Counted from the stretch's first letter, positions 28,654-36,572 are shown. The stretch: DNA of 64,000 nucleotides from Bacillus sp. SJS (GCF_000732485.2 NZ_JAQV02000003.1:62001-126000), one strand, 5' to 3'. The notes: generated by a model from the sequence alone, not told the origin. Made by a program: numbers and translations.

Positions 28654-30723
28654 TTATTCTTTAATACTTATTTTTAATAATCCCACCTTATTTCTAAGGT
28701 CATCTATATATCTTTCTTCCCCATTCTCATTAACGTACTTCCAGAATTTCCATCCGTTGGTAGAAGCATTTCCTTGTCCAGATAAGTCTTTCTTTGCTTC
28801 AATCGCTGCCGCAGATACAGAATACTTTTTTCCCCTGTATAAAACTTTTTCGGTTTCTTTATCAAATGTAGCTTCAATTTTTTTATTTCTAAAAGTGCCG
28901 AATATTTTTATATTGCCTGCACTACTAATGGAAGGCGCTTTATAAAAGTTTTCTATTACCTGTACTTCCTTAACTTTTACTTTACTTTCAATAATTTCGT
29001 AAATTTGTTTTGCTCTAGTCTCAATAAAATCCACATAAAAATCGTCATACAATCCATCTAACAATTCTTCAGGAATAGAATGATTCATTAAACTAAAATG
29101 CAGCTCATTATTTTTTTTCTTTAAGTCTTGCAAGTATTCTGATGGAGCTTTTTTTCCGATTCTAATATTCGTTAGTTTTGGTATTAAGGTTCTGTTTGCA
29201 ACACAGTCTATCAATGATAATGCATTTTCGTCATCCTCATAATTCTCCTTTAAATATTGCTTAGGAAAAATATGATGATCTTCTAATTTACTATTAAAAG
29301 ACAATTTGCTGGAATTATTCCAGTCGATAAAACCTTTAGACGTAAAGTTTAAAAGGTTCAGTACTCCTTTATAAACTGCACTTCCTTTCTTTGTGAACGA
29401 AAGTATGTCTTCAAATCCATTCATTTGAACTTTCACCTTGTTAAAGAACCCTTTATCCAATATTTTTTCATTTCTTGCAACTTTAGATAAATTTGTGGCA
29501 TCTTGTATTATTACTTCATTTGTACCGGAAGAATATCTTTGAGATAAAATTGAAGACCAATACCAATAGGATATGAACTCATTCTGTTTCTCATTCATCT
29601 GGGAAAAGTCGTTTCCATCTAATTCTTTAAGGAAAATTAAAAGTGGAATTATCATATTTTCGTAAGGCATCCAAGATTGAGAAATAATATAGTTTTCTTT
29701 TATTAAAAAATCAATGACTTTTTTATAGAGGTCACATACTTGCTCCCAATAAGAATTAAAATGATTATAATTTAAGTTCGTCAAAATATAAGTCCTATCT
29801 ACTTCTTTTCCTTTACTAACAATATATGAGATAGTCCTAACTATTATTTCTCTATTAAATTTGAAATCTGAAATATGATAATTGTTTTGGAGTTTATCTA
29901 TTTCATTTCTTAAGTTAAAACCTTTATAGAGTTTTGCTGCCAAAATATCTATAAAATTAAGTTGAATACCTTTACTATTGCTTCTTTCAAAAAACAATGC
30001 AAATTTCTCGGTGTTCATATTTAGTAGATAATAAGATAGAAGTTTTTCACTTCCGAAAAGTTCGTTTAGTTTTTTTATTAATACTAAATATCTTCTAAAT
30101 GAATTTTTAATTTCTACTGTATCCATCCCCGAAAGAAAAGAGAGGGCTTCAAAATATTTTTCTTTAATTTCATCTTCAAATAAGTCACCATTAGAAATTG
30201 TATATGCATCAGCTAGTCGAATAGATAATCTTTCAATATCTTCAGTCCCACTAAATTCATAAACTATCTCTTCTAATGTCCTAACTTTAAAATCTTTTTC
30301 TTCAATTTCAGGAGTCAATTCTTCTTCATTCTTAATAGAAACCCATATATCATCAACTCCTTTTAATGCGCGATATATAGAAGTAGCCCTTTGTTGGCCG
30401 TCTAATACTAACCTAAAATTATTAATCTGTGTTTTATGTTCTATTTCATCTTTAGTAAAAAAATGAGTATCCAATTTAGCTCTACTACCTGACCCTTTTC
30501 GCGGACGTTTATCAATTTCCCTTACAGTAATCTCAAAAGATGGCTTCCCATAGATTATTGAGCCAATGAATATATCTTTTACAAGAGAATCGAATAGTTC
30601 ATAGGTTTTTCCTATATCCCATACAAAATCACGTTGAAATTCTGGGAGTACAACATTTCCTTTTTCGATGTTGTCCATTAAATATTTAATTGACTCGGTT
30701 TGCTGTTGTTGTAAATCAGACAT
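28654..30723 (-). CDS. DUF262/HNH (GmrSD-like) nuclease with C-terminal RAMA/DUF4357-like domain
   Basis: This 689-residue protein has a DUF262 ParB/Srx-like domain at about 8-300, with LPEFQRDFVW and the nucleotide-handling motif DGQQR at 108-112. A helical region and a DUF1524-type HNH nuclease follow (D482-H-H484-I-F-P, then N510). A C-terminal unit at about 612-675 (LYRGKKYSVSAAAIEA, NGWKFWKY) resembles RAMA/DUF4357 domains. DUF262-DUF1524 proteins include GmrSD, which restricts glucosylated DNA, and SspE, which acts in phosphorothioate-linked phage defence. A role in restriction of foreign phage is inferred. AGGAGG precedes ATG 30723. Confidence 0.8.
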   Translation of the reverse strand: MSDLQQQQTESIKYLMDNIEKGNVVLPEFQRDFVWDIGKTYELFDSLVKDIFIGSIIYGKPSFEITVREIDKRPRKGSGSRAKLDTHFFTKDEIEHKTQINNFRLVLDGQQRATSIYRALKGVDDIWVSIKNEEELTPEIEEKDFKVRTLEEIVYEFSGTEDIERLSIRLADAYTISNGDLFEDEIKEKYFEALSFLSGMDTVEIKNSFRRYLVLIKKLNELFGSEKLLSYYLLNMNTEKFALFFERSNSKGIQLNFIDILAAKLYKGFNLRNEIDKLQNNYHISDFKFNREIIVRTISYIVSKGKEVDRTYILTNLNYNHFNSYWEQVCDLYKKVIDFLIKENYIISQSWMPYENMIIPLLIFLKELDGNDFSQMNEKQNEFISYWYWSSILSQRYSSGTNEVIIQDATNLSKVARNEKILDKGFFNKVKVQMNGFEDILSFTKKGSAVYKGVLNLLNFTSKGFIDWNNSSKLSFNSKLEDHHIFPKQYLKENYEDDENALSLIDCVANRTLIPKLTNIRIGKKAPSEYLQDLKKKNNELHFSLMNHSIPEELLDGLYDDFYVDFIETRAKQIYEIIESKVKVKEVQVIENFYKAPSISSAGNIKIFGTFRNKKIEATFDKETEKVLYRGKKYSVSAAAIEAKKDLSGQGNASTNGWKFWKYVNENGEERYIDDLRNKVGLLKISIKE

Positions 30724-30798
30724 ATAAATATCCTCCTAAATTTGATCCTTACAACAAAATGATATCGGCAGATCCATTTATCTTATTAGTTATGGTTA

Positions 30799-30827
30799 TT
30801 GCAATATTTTCATACTTGATATATTAT
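30799..30827 (+). promoter_or_regulatory. Sigma-A-like promoter for the 43-residue gene
   Basis: TTGCAA (30799-30804), a 17-bp spacer and TATTAT (30822-30827) lie about 50 bp upstream of ATG 30879. Confidence 0.45.
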
Positions 30828-30878
30828 AACCCTCAAATTAGAATAAATGTAATATTAATACAACCGGTGATGTGAATT

Positions 30879-31010
30879 ATGGGTGACGGCATAATTAAAC
30901 GAAGAAAAACATTTAACGAGATTGAACTTACTCATGAGGATATATTAGAAGGAGTTAAAGAGCTGAGTAATGAAGAATGTTGGAAACTTCTAAAAAAACT
31001 ATATGAGTAA
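30879..31010 (+). CDS. Small acidic hypothetical protein (43 aa)
   Basis: The reading frame gives MGDGIIKRRKTFNEIELTHE continuing to ...KLLKKLYE. It is charged and helical, with a possible short amphipathic C-terminus. GGTGATG lies just upstream, a promoter at 30799-30827 and a terminator at 31067-31098. I do not recognise the family. It is divergent from the DUF262 gene and could be a small regulator. Confidence 0.45.
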   Translation: MGDGIIKRRKTFNEIELTHEDILEGVKELSNEECWKLLKKLYE

Positions 31011-31066
31011 TATTTCAATAAAGAACAATTTGAAAAAAGTTACTCGCTTATTAAATAACAAAAATC

Positions 31067-31106
31067 TGCCCAACTAAGAATTTAATCTTAATTGGGCATT
31101 TATTTT
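31067..31106. terminator. Bidirectional terminator between the small plus-strand gene and the structural operon
   Basis: GCCCAA-TAAGA and TCTTA-TTGGGC form a long stem around ATTTAA. It is followed by TTTATTTT on the plus strand and by AGATTTTTGTTATTT on the minus strand. Confidence 0.8.
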
Positions 31107-31225
31107 GGCAGTAATTGTTTCATCTCTAGAAGTGTTAATTCTGCCAATTTTCTACCTTGATTAACATTAGTAGCTTGTACAGTGATTAGCTTGCCTTCAA
31201 GCAGGAAGTTATAGGTTTTTATCAT
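31100..31225 (-). CDS. Small hypothetical protein at the end of the structural operon (41 aa)
   Basis: The frame reads MIKTYNFLLEGKLITVQATN then a lysine/leucine-rich helix ending LLPK. AAGGAG sits 7 nt ahead of ATG 31225, a strong site, and the stop overlaps the terminator 31067-31106, so it is probably a real last gene. No family is recognised. Confidence 0.55.
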   Translation of the reverse strand: MIKTYNFLLEGKLITVQATNVNQGRKLAELTLLEMKQLLPK

Positions 31226-31363
31226 AAATGACTCCTTGTAATTATTTGTAAAATTTGTAAATTGTTTTTCACGGAGTTTGGGCCAATTGGTACCTTGAGA
31301 AAAAGTGATACCCCTCTCGTTATTTACGTGTCTTTCTTCTTTTTTTCTCGAAAAGTAGGGCGT

Positions 31364-31603
31364 TCACTTTTGAAATCGTTCTTCAACATTTCTCACAAAA
31401 CCATACGAAACTTCTTCTACTCCAAAGCTTCTTAACTTTAAGTTGATAAGTGAAAGAACCTCCATTCTGTTCCTTATTTGTCCTCGTTCTTCCATCATCT
31501 CTTTGATGTTAGTTGCAACGATCCTCGCTGCTGTTGCTCTGTATTCTTCTTTCGTCATTACATCTTTCAACTCTTTAAGATGTTGTAATTGTTGCTTCAT
31601 CAT
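31364..31603 (-). CDS. Hypothetical phage-operon protein (79 aa)
   Basis: This 79-residue protein is mostly helical and charged (MMKQQLQHLKELKDVMTKEE ...). It follows the DUF3168 gene by 16 bp with AAAGGATAG upstream. Its position after the tail-terminator gene suggests a small morphogenesis or assembly factor, but no family is recognised. Confidence 0.6.
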   Translation of the reverse strand: MMKQQLQHLKELKDVMTKEEYRATAARIVATNIKEMMEERGQIRNRMEVLSLINLKLRSFGVEEVSYGFVRNVEERFQK

Positions 31604-31619
31604 CTATCTATCCTTTCTG

Positions 31620-32006
31620 TTATTCGTTCCAATCGATCATTACTTCTATTTCAATTTCACCATGATATAGTCCGTACTGTTCTTCAAATACTTCTCTGCT
31701 GATTATCTTCTGAGCTAGTACATCTGCTGTGTCCAATTCAATGTCTATCATCAATGCTTCTTCAATCTCAGATATGATTGTAACTGTTTCTTTTCGTCCT
31801 TTGCTCATGCTCCATACATCTATAGTGAGCGTCACTGTTTCACCATGCGCTATCTTATCTGATGTAGATAAACTATTAATTGTTCCGAATGTAACGTACG
31901 GTGTAGCAGTATTCTCCGGCACATAATCGTACACTGATGCTGATAGAGCGCTATCATTTAATTGCTGATAGATCTTCTGCTGTACTTCATATATTCTCGT
32001 GCACAT
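31620..32006 (-). CDS. DUF3168 tail-completion/terminator-type protein
   Basis: This 128-residue protein matches the DUF3168 pattern: an N-terminal helix (IYEVQQKIYQQLNDSAL), the strand YVTFGTIN, TLTIDVWSMSKGRKE and a C-terminal strand with EIEVMIDWNE. Family members cap the tail tube or join tail to head in siphophages. Its ATG overlaps the stop of the head-closure gene (TAATG), so the two are translationally coupled. Confidence 0.78.
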   Translation of the reverse strand: MCTRIYEVQQKIYQQLNDSALSASVYDYVPENTATPYVTFGTINSLSTSDKIAHGETVTLTIDVWSMSKGRKETVTIISEIEEALMIDIELDTADVLAQKIISREVFEEQYGLYHGEIEIEVMIDWNE

Positions 32007-32323
32007 TACTGTTGCTCCAGTGCTTGAATTTCTAAGTATCTGTTCTGCTCATCAACGTTTATGATGTACTGAATATCGAACTTTCTGCCTTGATATTCAA
32101 TGACCTGCGTTCGATCTATTTCAGCATCGTATCTGACAACGAACGTGTGTGTAATAACAGATTGAGATTGTTGTGCTTGATAGTATTCTCTTCCTGAGAT
32201 TGGTTTGATAAATGCCCAGACATATTTGATTACTTCAAATTTATCCTCATAGCCACCCGCATTATCTGATGTTCGTGTAAGTCCCTTGATTGATATTTTG
32301 CTGTTCAGTTGTCCTGGATTCAT
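32006..32323 (-). CDS. Phage head-closure (head-tail adaptor) protein
   Basis: This 105-residue protein begins MNPGQLNSKISIKGLTRTSD and contains YVWAFIKPISGREYYQAQQ, typical of the SPP1 gp16-like head-closure family, which plugs the connector after DNA packaging. It lies between the tail-tube gene and DUF3168 and overlaps the latter by one base. Confidence 0.8.
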   Translation of the reverse strand: MNPGQLNSKISIKGLTRTSDNAGGYEDKFEVIKYVWAFIKPISGREYYQAQQSQSVITHTFVVRYDAEIDRTQVIEYQGRKFDIQYIINVDEQNRYLEIQALEQQ

Positions 32324-32378
32324 ATTGCTTCCTCCTTGTAAAAAAAAATAAAAGGACCTCCGAAGAGATCCCGATTAA

Positions 32379-32795
32379 TTATGCTTGTGCAGCAGTTGTT
32401 ACTACTAGAGCTCCTGAACCTCGAAGAGAGAGGCTGTAAGTCACCAAATCATCGTATGGAAAATCCAAACTGAAGTCTGTAATTGTACAGTTACCTTCAT
32501 ACTTAGTTCCGGACGGTAGCTCAAGATATACATCAACATTTTCAGAATTTACATATGCTGTTTCTAGGATAGAATATGCTTCATCAGATTCGATGAATGC
32601 TCCATCAGCATCAATGCTAAATTCTTTAAATCCTTGAAGAGATTCTTTCCAAAATCCTTCTGTGTCTTTAGATGTTGCATCAATCGTTTCTGCACTTCTG
32701 CTAAGACTCGCATTACGTTGTCCTGCAAGAACTTTACCTGTTGCTGCATCTTTGATGTAGAGCTTTACTTTCATACCAGTAATTTTACTAGCCAT
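32379..32795 (-). CDS. Major tail (tube) protein, TP901-1 type
   Basis: This 138-residue protein resembles the phage_tail_2 family: MKVKLYIKDAATGKVLAGQR near the N-terminus, then AETIDATSKDTEGFWKESL and a conserved beta-rich C-terminal half (GNCTITDFSLDFPYDDLVTY). Start ATG 32795 has GAGGT ahead; an upstream frame of six codons is ignored. It comes directly after the capsid gene and before the connector genes, an unusual order for siphophages, where it normally follows the tail terminator. Confidence 0.82.
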   Translation of the reverse strand: MASKITGMKVKLYIKDAATGKVLAGQRNASLSRSAETIDATSKDTEGFWKESLQGFKEFSIDADGAFIESDEAYSILETAYVNSENVDVYLELPSGTKYEGNCTITDFSLDFPYDDLVTYSLSLRGSGALVVTTAAQA

Positions 32796-32821
32796 ATATA
32801 TTACCTCTTTCAATTAGTTTT

Positions 32822-32858
32822 AAAATAAAAAGAGCAGCTGAATTAACAGCTACTCTTT
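32822..32858 (-). terminator. Terminator between capsid and tail-tube genes
   Basis: AAAGAGCAGCTG and CAGCTACTCTTT form an 11-of-12 stem around AATTAA, followed on the minus strand by TTTTTATTTT. It may set a higher capsid than tail transcript level. Confidence 0.75.
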
Positions 32859-32881
32859 TGTGAAATATTGAGCATAAAAGA

Positions 32882-34381
32882 TTATGCTTGTGGAACCAAT
32901 GGAATTACTTTCAACTTGCTGATTGATTGTGGATTGTAAACCGCACCATCCATGTAACCATCAAGAACAAGTAGACGGCTTCCACGAAGAACATTCGTTG
33001 TATCAACAACATTCTGAAGAGCCATATCCTTTTTAACCATTACTGCATATGCAGCTGCCATGTTAGCGAAAATTACCGGATTGTCAGTAGTAAGAGCTTC
33101 AGTTACATGGACTGGCTGACCCAACAAAGTGTACATAATTTTCCCGTTTACTACACCGTTTTGCATGTAAGCATGACCGTTATTATCTTTCATTTTGGCA
33201 ACTTCATTGAAGAAAGTTCGTGTCATGTAGAACGCTGCACCATCCAAGAAATCTGGGTGAATAGCAGTATGAAGTTCAAAGAAAACATCAGGGCTGATTG
33301 GATTAGAGTTTTGGTCAGCAGTGATTTCAACAACATCTACATCAGAAAGAATACCAGTGAATTCTTTTGCTCCATCACCATTGAAGATTGCTTTTTCTGC
33401 AGTCTTAGCAAGACGACGAGCAAGTAGATCTTGAGTATATGCAACGATATCCACAGCTGAATCATTCACCATTTGGTTTGTAATTGCAATTGCTGCACCG
33501 ATACGTTTTTGTTTAAGTTCAACGTGATCGAATTGTAGTTGTTCTTCTACAATAAGTTCACCTTCACCAAAGAATCCACCTGTAATTCCATCTTTCTCAC
33601 GAGGAATTTTCAATGAACCTGCTACTGATTCAAATTTCTTTGCTTGTGAGAATGCAGGAGATACTTCTTCCATTTTCTTAACGATAACGTCAGCAACGTT
33701 TTCAGGAATTACTGCTGTCCCGTCTGCAGTTGTAGTTAGTGAGCGAGCATCCACTTGACCTCGAATATACTGTTCAAGCATTTCTTCGCTGTTTGTACGT
33801 TTTTCCATTTTCATTTCCATAGGTTGTTTACCTCTTTCTGAAATTTCAGTTATTTTTTCTGGTACTTGCACTTCTTCAATTAAATCGATTCCTCGTGCAG
33901 CAATTGTTGATTGCGAATATGCAGGATCTTTGACAGCTGATACTTCAAATAGTTCAAGTTCTTCAACCGTTCGAATCAATTCACCGTCAATTTTTGCCCA
34001 GGAATCTTTAATAGCTCGAAATCCAAAGGACATATTTTTAATAAGTCCATCAGTAATCAAAGTAAAGTAGTCTCTGCCCCATGAAGTTGGAGCGATTCTT
34101 GCAGACATAAAAAGTCCTTGATCATCTTCTCGAATTTCTAAAGAACCGTTTCGAGTTGAGGCAAGGACCATTTTTGAATCATGTTCTGCGAGAAAATGGA
34201 TGTCTTTCTTCGAACTTTCAATAGCTCTTTGAAAAGCACCAGTTTGAATCTTTTCTCGGAACTTTCTTGCAGAACCGAGTACTTCACTCAATTGACCAGG
34301 TTTGTTTACATAGCCTTCCACCTTGAGGCCCTGACCGTCGGAGATCAAGGATACTTCATTACTTCTTAATTCAATTTTCAT
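32882..34381 (-). CDS. Fused HK97-type prohead protease and major capsid protein
   Basis: This 499-residue polyprotein has a U35-type prohead protease at residues 1-190, with His in LAEHD near 66, Ser in MSFGF near 118 and LFEVSAVKDPAYS near 145. After a charged linker it continues as an HK97-fold major capsid protein (about 205-499: ATTTADGTAVIPENV region, PREKDGITGGFFGEGE, FYMTRTFFNEVAKMKD). The frame can start at GTG 34396, but that codon lies inside the GGAGGTG ribosome site, so ATG 34381 is preferred. It overlaps the portal stop. Such fusions self-cleave during prohead maturation. Confidence 0.88.
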   Translation of the reverse strand: MKIELRSNEVSLISDGQGLKVEGYVNKPGQLSEVLGSARKFREKIQTGAFQRAIESSKKDIHFLAEHDSKMVLASTRNGSLEIREDDQGLFMSARIAPTSWGRDYFTLITDGLIKNMSFGFRAIKDSWAKIDGELIRTVEELELFEVSAVKDPAYSQSTIAARGIDLIEEVQVPEKITEISERGKQPMEMKMEKRTNSEEMLEQYIRGQVDARSLTTTADGTAVIPENVADVIVKKMEEVSPAFSQAKKFESVAGSLKIPREKDGITGGFFGEGELIVEEQLQFDHVELKQKRIGAAIAITNQMVNDSAVDIVAYTQDLLARRLAKTAEKAIFNGDGAKEFTGILSDVDVVEITADQNSNPISPDVFFELHTAIHPDFLDGAAFYMTRTFFNEVAKMKDNNGHAYMQNGVVNGKIMYTLLGQPVHVTEALTTDNPVIFANMAAAYAVMVKKDMALQNVVDTTNVLRGSRLLVLDGYMDGAVYNPQSISKLKVIPLVPQA

Positions 34382-35597
34382 TTTGGTTGATTTCACCTCC
34401 AGTTTGTTGTTGTTGACCGAGAAGATTTAAATTCTCCATTCGGCCATCTTTGTATTTCAATACTTGTCCAATTGACAAAGCAAAGTAATCTTCTTCAATA
34501 GGTTTCATATCAAGTTTATAACGTGCTTCGTTCATCGAGATCAATCCTGATTTAAGAGAGTTTGCTACTACATCAACCTTCTCTTTTTCAGTTGCACGAA
34601 TGATTTCAGACGTATCGAACCTGAAGAATAAACCTTGCTCTTTTTCCATAGGTAGAAGCAAGTGTTTGCTGAATGCGCTTTCGATTGCAGTAATAATAGG
34701 AGTGAGCGTATTTTGCAAGAATGAAATATGATTCTGTTCAAGTGAATTGTACTTGTTAGCAGCACTGTTAATCATCGATTCTGGAAGATTAAAAGCTCTT
34801 GCAATATCAGCTGTAGTTTGTTTGATTGATTCATTGAATTGAAGCTCATTCGGATTTAAAGAAAGTGAGCTGTAATCAAGACCTTCTTCTAAGATGATTG
34901 TCTTACCGGCTTTGTTATGACCGCTGTAAAGACCTTCAAAGCTACTTCTTAAACGAGTAATCGCTGTTTCTGTTAATCTTGAAGTTGCTTTCAAAATACC
35001 TGCAGGAAGTGCTCCATTTTCCATGATTGTTGAATTGTACGTTAATTGATTCAATGCCGTTTTGAATAGTTCTCCTTGATCAGCGAGCAACCCGTTTGTG
35101 CCGGAATCTACTTCAATTACTTCATGTTCAAAGAGAGTAACAGTATTGAAACCTCGATACTCATATTGTTTTCTACTCATCGTAAATCCATCTTCTGTGA
35201 ATGTCTGTTCTTCTACGTTCTTCGCTTCAAGATGATATAACTTTCCATCTTTCTTGTAGATGTATGCTTTACCTCTTAGAAGGTAATCCTGCACAATTTT
35301 TTTCTTGATGACTTGTGCTGCTTCGTGATTGTTTGCATCCTCATTTAATACTGCTGTTCTTGGATCTTTAACTTTTTGAACAGACTTATCATCAAGTTCT
35401 GCATAAAGATAAATTGGTAATGTTGAAATGGAGTTGCTGATTAGTTCGACTGATGCTTTAACAGCAGGAACTTTTAGTGCTTCATTTTCTGTGATGAATG
35501 CTGAAGCTGATGATGTAAAGATAGAAGTTGAAAAGAGATCTTTTCCAGTAGCTTGAGGAACTGTTTTTTTATTGTTGAACCAAAGGAAACTTGCCAT
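34371..35597 (-). CDS. Phage portal protein (HK97 family)
   Basis: This 408-residue portal forms the dodecameric DNA gate of the capsid. It has the HK97-type pattern: ENEALKVPAVKASVELISNSISTLP near residue 45, LNEDANNHEAAQ, HLEAKNVEEQTF, and the clip/stem region PESMINSAANKYNSLEQNHISFLQNTLTPIITAIE. Frames extend upstream, but ATG 35597 has AAGGAAG ahead and gives a normal N-terminus. It is the first of the head genes, but no terminase gene precedes it. Confidence 0.88.
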   Translation of the reverse strand: MASFLWFNNKKTVPQATGKDLFSTSIFTSSASAFITENEALKVPAVKASVELISNSISTLPIYLYAELDDKSVQKVKDPRTAVLNEDANNHEAAQVIKKKIVQDYLLRGKAYIYKKDGKLYHLEAKNVEEQTFTEDGFTMSRKQYEYRGFNTVTLFEHEVIEVDSGTNGLLADQGELFKTALNQLTYNSTIMENGALPAGILKATSRLTETAITRLRSSFEGLYSGHNKAGKTIILEEGLDYSSLSLNPNELQFNESIKQTTADIARAFNLPESMINSAANKYNSLEQNHISFLQNTLTPIITAIESAFSKHLLLPMEKEQGLFFRFDTSEIIRATEKEKVDVVANSLKSGLISMNEARYKLDMKPIEEDYFALSIGQVLKYKDGRMENLNLLGQQQQTGGEINQNEN

Positions 35598-35665
35598 GAT
35601 TCTTCTTCCTTTCGAAAATATATTTTTATAATTAAAAATTGCTTGCTTGTGCAACTTTTTGAGAG

Positions 35666-35697
35666 CAAAAAAATAAGCACCCCTGTTAAGGGATGCT
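35666..35697 (-). terminator. Hairpin terminator upstream of the portal gene
   Basis: On the minus strand AGCATCCCT, loop TTAA(C) and AGGGGTGCT are followed by TATTTTTTT. It lies between the LexA-box promoter and the portal gene, so transcription of the capsid genes must read through it. Confidence 0.65.
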
Positions 35698-35929
35698 CGG
35701 TGCAGATTCATTCACTGGCTGCATGCGAAAAGAAAGGATGTTCTTCTATGACGGTTGTGCTAATCGGAGTAAGCACAACGAAAATTTTAAAGGAGGTGAG
35801 AAGCCGAAAAAGGAGTTAACAGCTTCTCAGATGAACTACTTTGACAATTTTAAAGAGTAGAACAAAAATTGAAAATGTCGAGGCACGACATATGGAAAGT
35901 TGCTCGTGTAAACAACTCTCTCTATAATT

Positions 35930-35951
35930 ATTATATACGAACACACGTTCA
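35930..35951 (-). promoter_or_regulatory. LexA/DinR-type SOS box at the promoter of the head operon
   Basis: CGAACACACGTTCA (35938-35951) matches the Bacillus LexA consensus CGAACRNRYGTTYC at every position except the last. Directly downstream on the minus strand is TATAAT (35935-35930), so bound LexA would occlude the spacer of the promoter that reads into portal and capsid. The -35 is weak. Confidence 0.65.
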
Positions 35952-35958
35952 GTTTGAG

Positions 35959-36423
35959 TTATAATACAAATTCTTCTATAAAATTTTCGTATTCTTTTGC
36001 AGGTACAAAATACAAATTTTTATAAACTGACCGATTCCTTATGTACTCAAATACGGTTGTTCTGCCAAGCTTTTTCTTGCTGTAACCATTTTCTCGCACC
36101 CAATACTCAAGAGCATTCTTAGATGTTACTAGTGCAATAATTCTTCCTTGAAGATCTAAAATGTAAACTGGGTCAGCTTTTTTCCTGTTTCTTGGCAGTA
36201 TTGATTTTAGCTGCTCGATCATTTCTTGAGTAAGAGGATGTTTCAAGAATGGCGTAATGAATTCCTCTGTTCTTAATTTTTCATCTTCTCTTATTTTGGC
36301 CGCAGCATCTCTTCCATCTTGTTCTTTTCTTTCAAGATCCTTTCTGCATTCTTCATAAAACTTCACTTGCCATTCATACTTATCAGATTCGCGTTTCATG
36401 ATTTTACTGTAATCTACTCCCAT
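35959..36423 (-). CDS. Hypothetical element protein (154 aa), possible DNA-binding C-terminus
   Basis: The N-terminal half is charged and helical (MGVDYSKIMKRESDKYEWQV ...). The C-terminal half (about 85-154) reads VYILDLQGRIIALVTSKNAL followed by GYSKKKLGRTTVFEYIRN, a strand-helix pattern reminiscent of NUMOD-like DNA-binding repeats. ATG 36423 has GGAG 9 nt upstream and overlaps the stop of the preceding 49-residue gene (TAATG). The stop lies just upstream of the SOS box, so this gene belongs to the transcription unit before the head operon. Confidence 0.6.
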   Translation of the reverse strand: MGVDYSKIMKRESDKYEWQVKFYEECRKDLERKEQDGRDAAAKIREDEKLRTEEFITPFLKHPLTQEMIEQLKSILPRNRKKADPVYILDLQGRIIALVTSKNALEYWVRENGYSKKKLGRTTVFEYIRNRSVYKNLYFVPAKEYENFIEEFVL

Positions 36424-36572
36424 TAATCTATGCTCCTTTTCTCCATCCATTTTCTTTGACGTTCTTTCTTCTTCTTATACTTCTCAGACATAATCAAAAT
36501 ATCTTGTTCATTTTTCTTGGCATTAGCTATGATTCTTTCACCAAATCCGTGTGGCATACGAAAATCATTCAT
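36423..36572 (-). CDS. Small basic hypothetical protein (49 aa)
   Basis: The frame reads MNDFRMPHGFGERIIANAKK and ends in a very basic lysine/arginine-rich helix. GGAGG with a good spacer precedes ATG 36572, and its stop overlaps the next start, so the two are coupled. Basic and compact, it may bind DNA or RNA; family unknown. Confidence 0.6.
   Translation of the reverse strand: MNDFRMPHGFGERIIANAKKNEQDILIMSEKYKKKKERQRKWMEKRSID

Larger units (their letters stand above)
35598..35958. other. Leader of the structural operon, no convincing gene
   Basis: This 361-bp interval contains a LexA-type box and -10 (35930-35951), a leader of about 230 nt, a terminator-like hairpin (35666-35697) and the portal ribosome site. 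The plus strand has an excellent but orphan Shine-Dalgarno (AAAGGAGGTGA, 35789-35799) followed by an 18-codon frame with no start codon. The position is where terminase genes sit in phages. Confidence 0.5.

Noticed and set aside
30759-30875. 38-residue plus-strand hydrophobic peptide frame upstream of the 43-aa gene
   Set aside because: It has one strong membrane helix, which could suit a toxin, but no Shine-Dalgarno, and the promoter for the next gene lies inside it.
35738-35860. 40-codon plus-strand frame beginning ATGTTCTTC in the portal leader
   Set aside because: The only ribosome-like sequence abuts the ATG with no spacer. Its second half is discussed as a possible relic instead.
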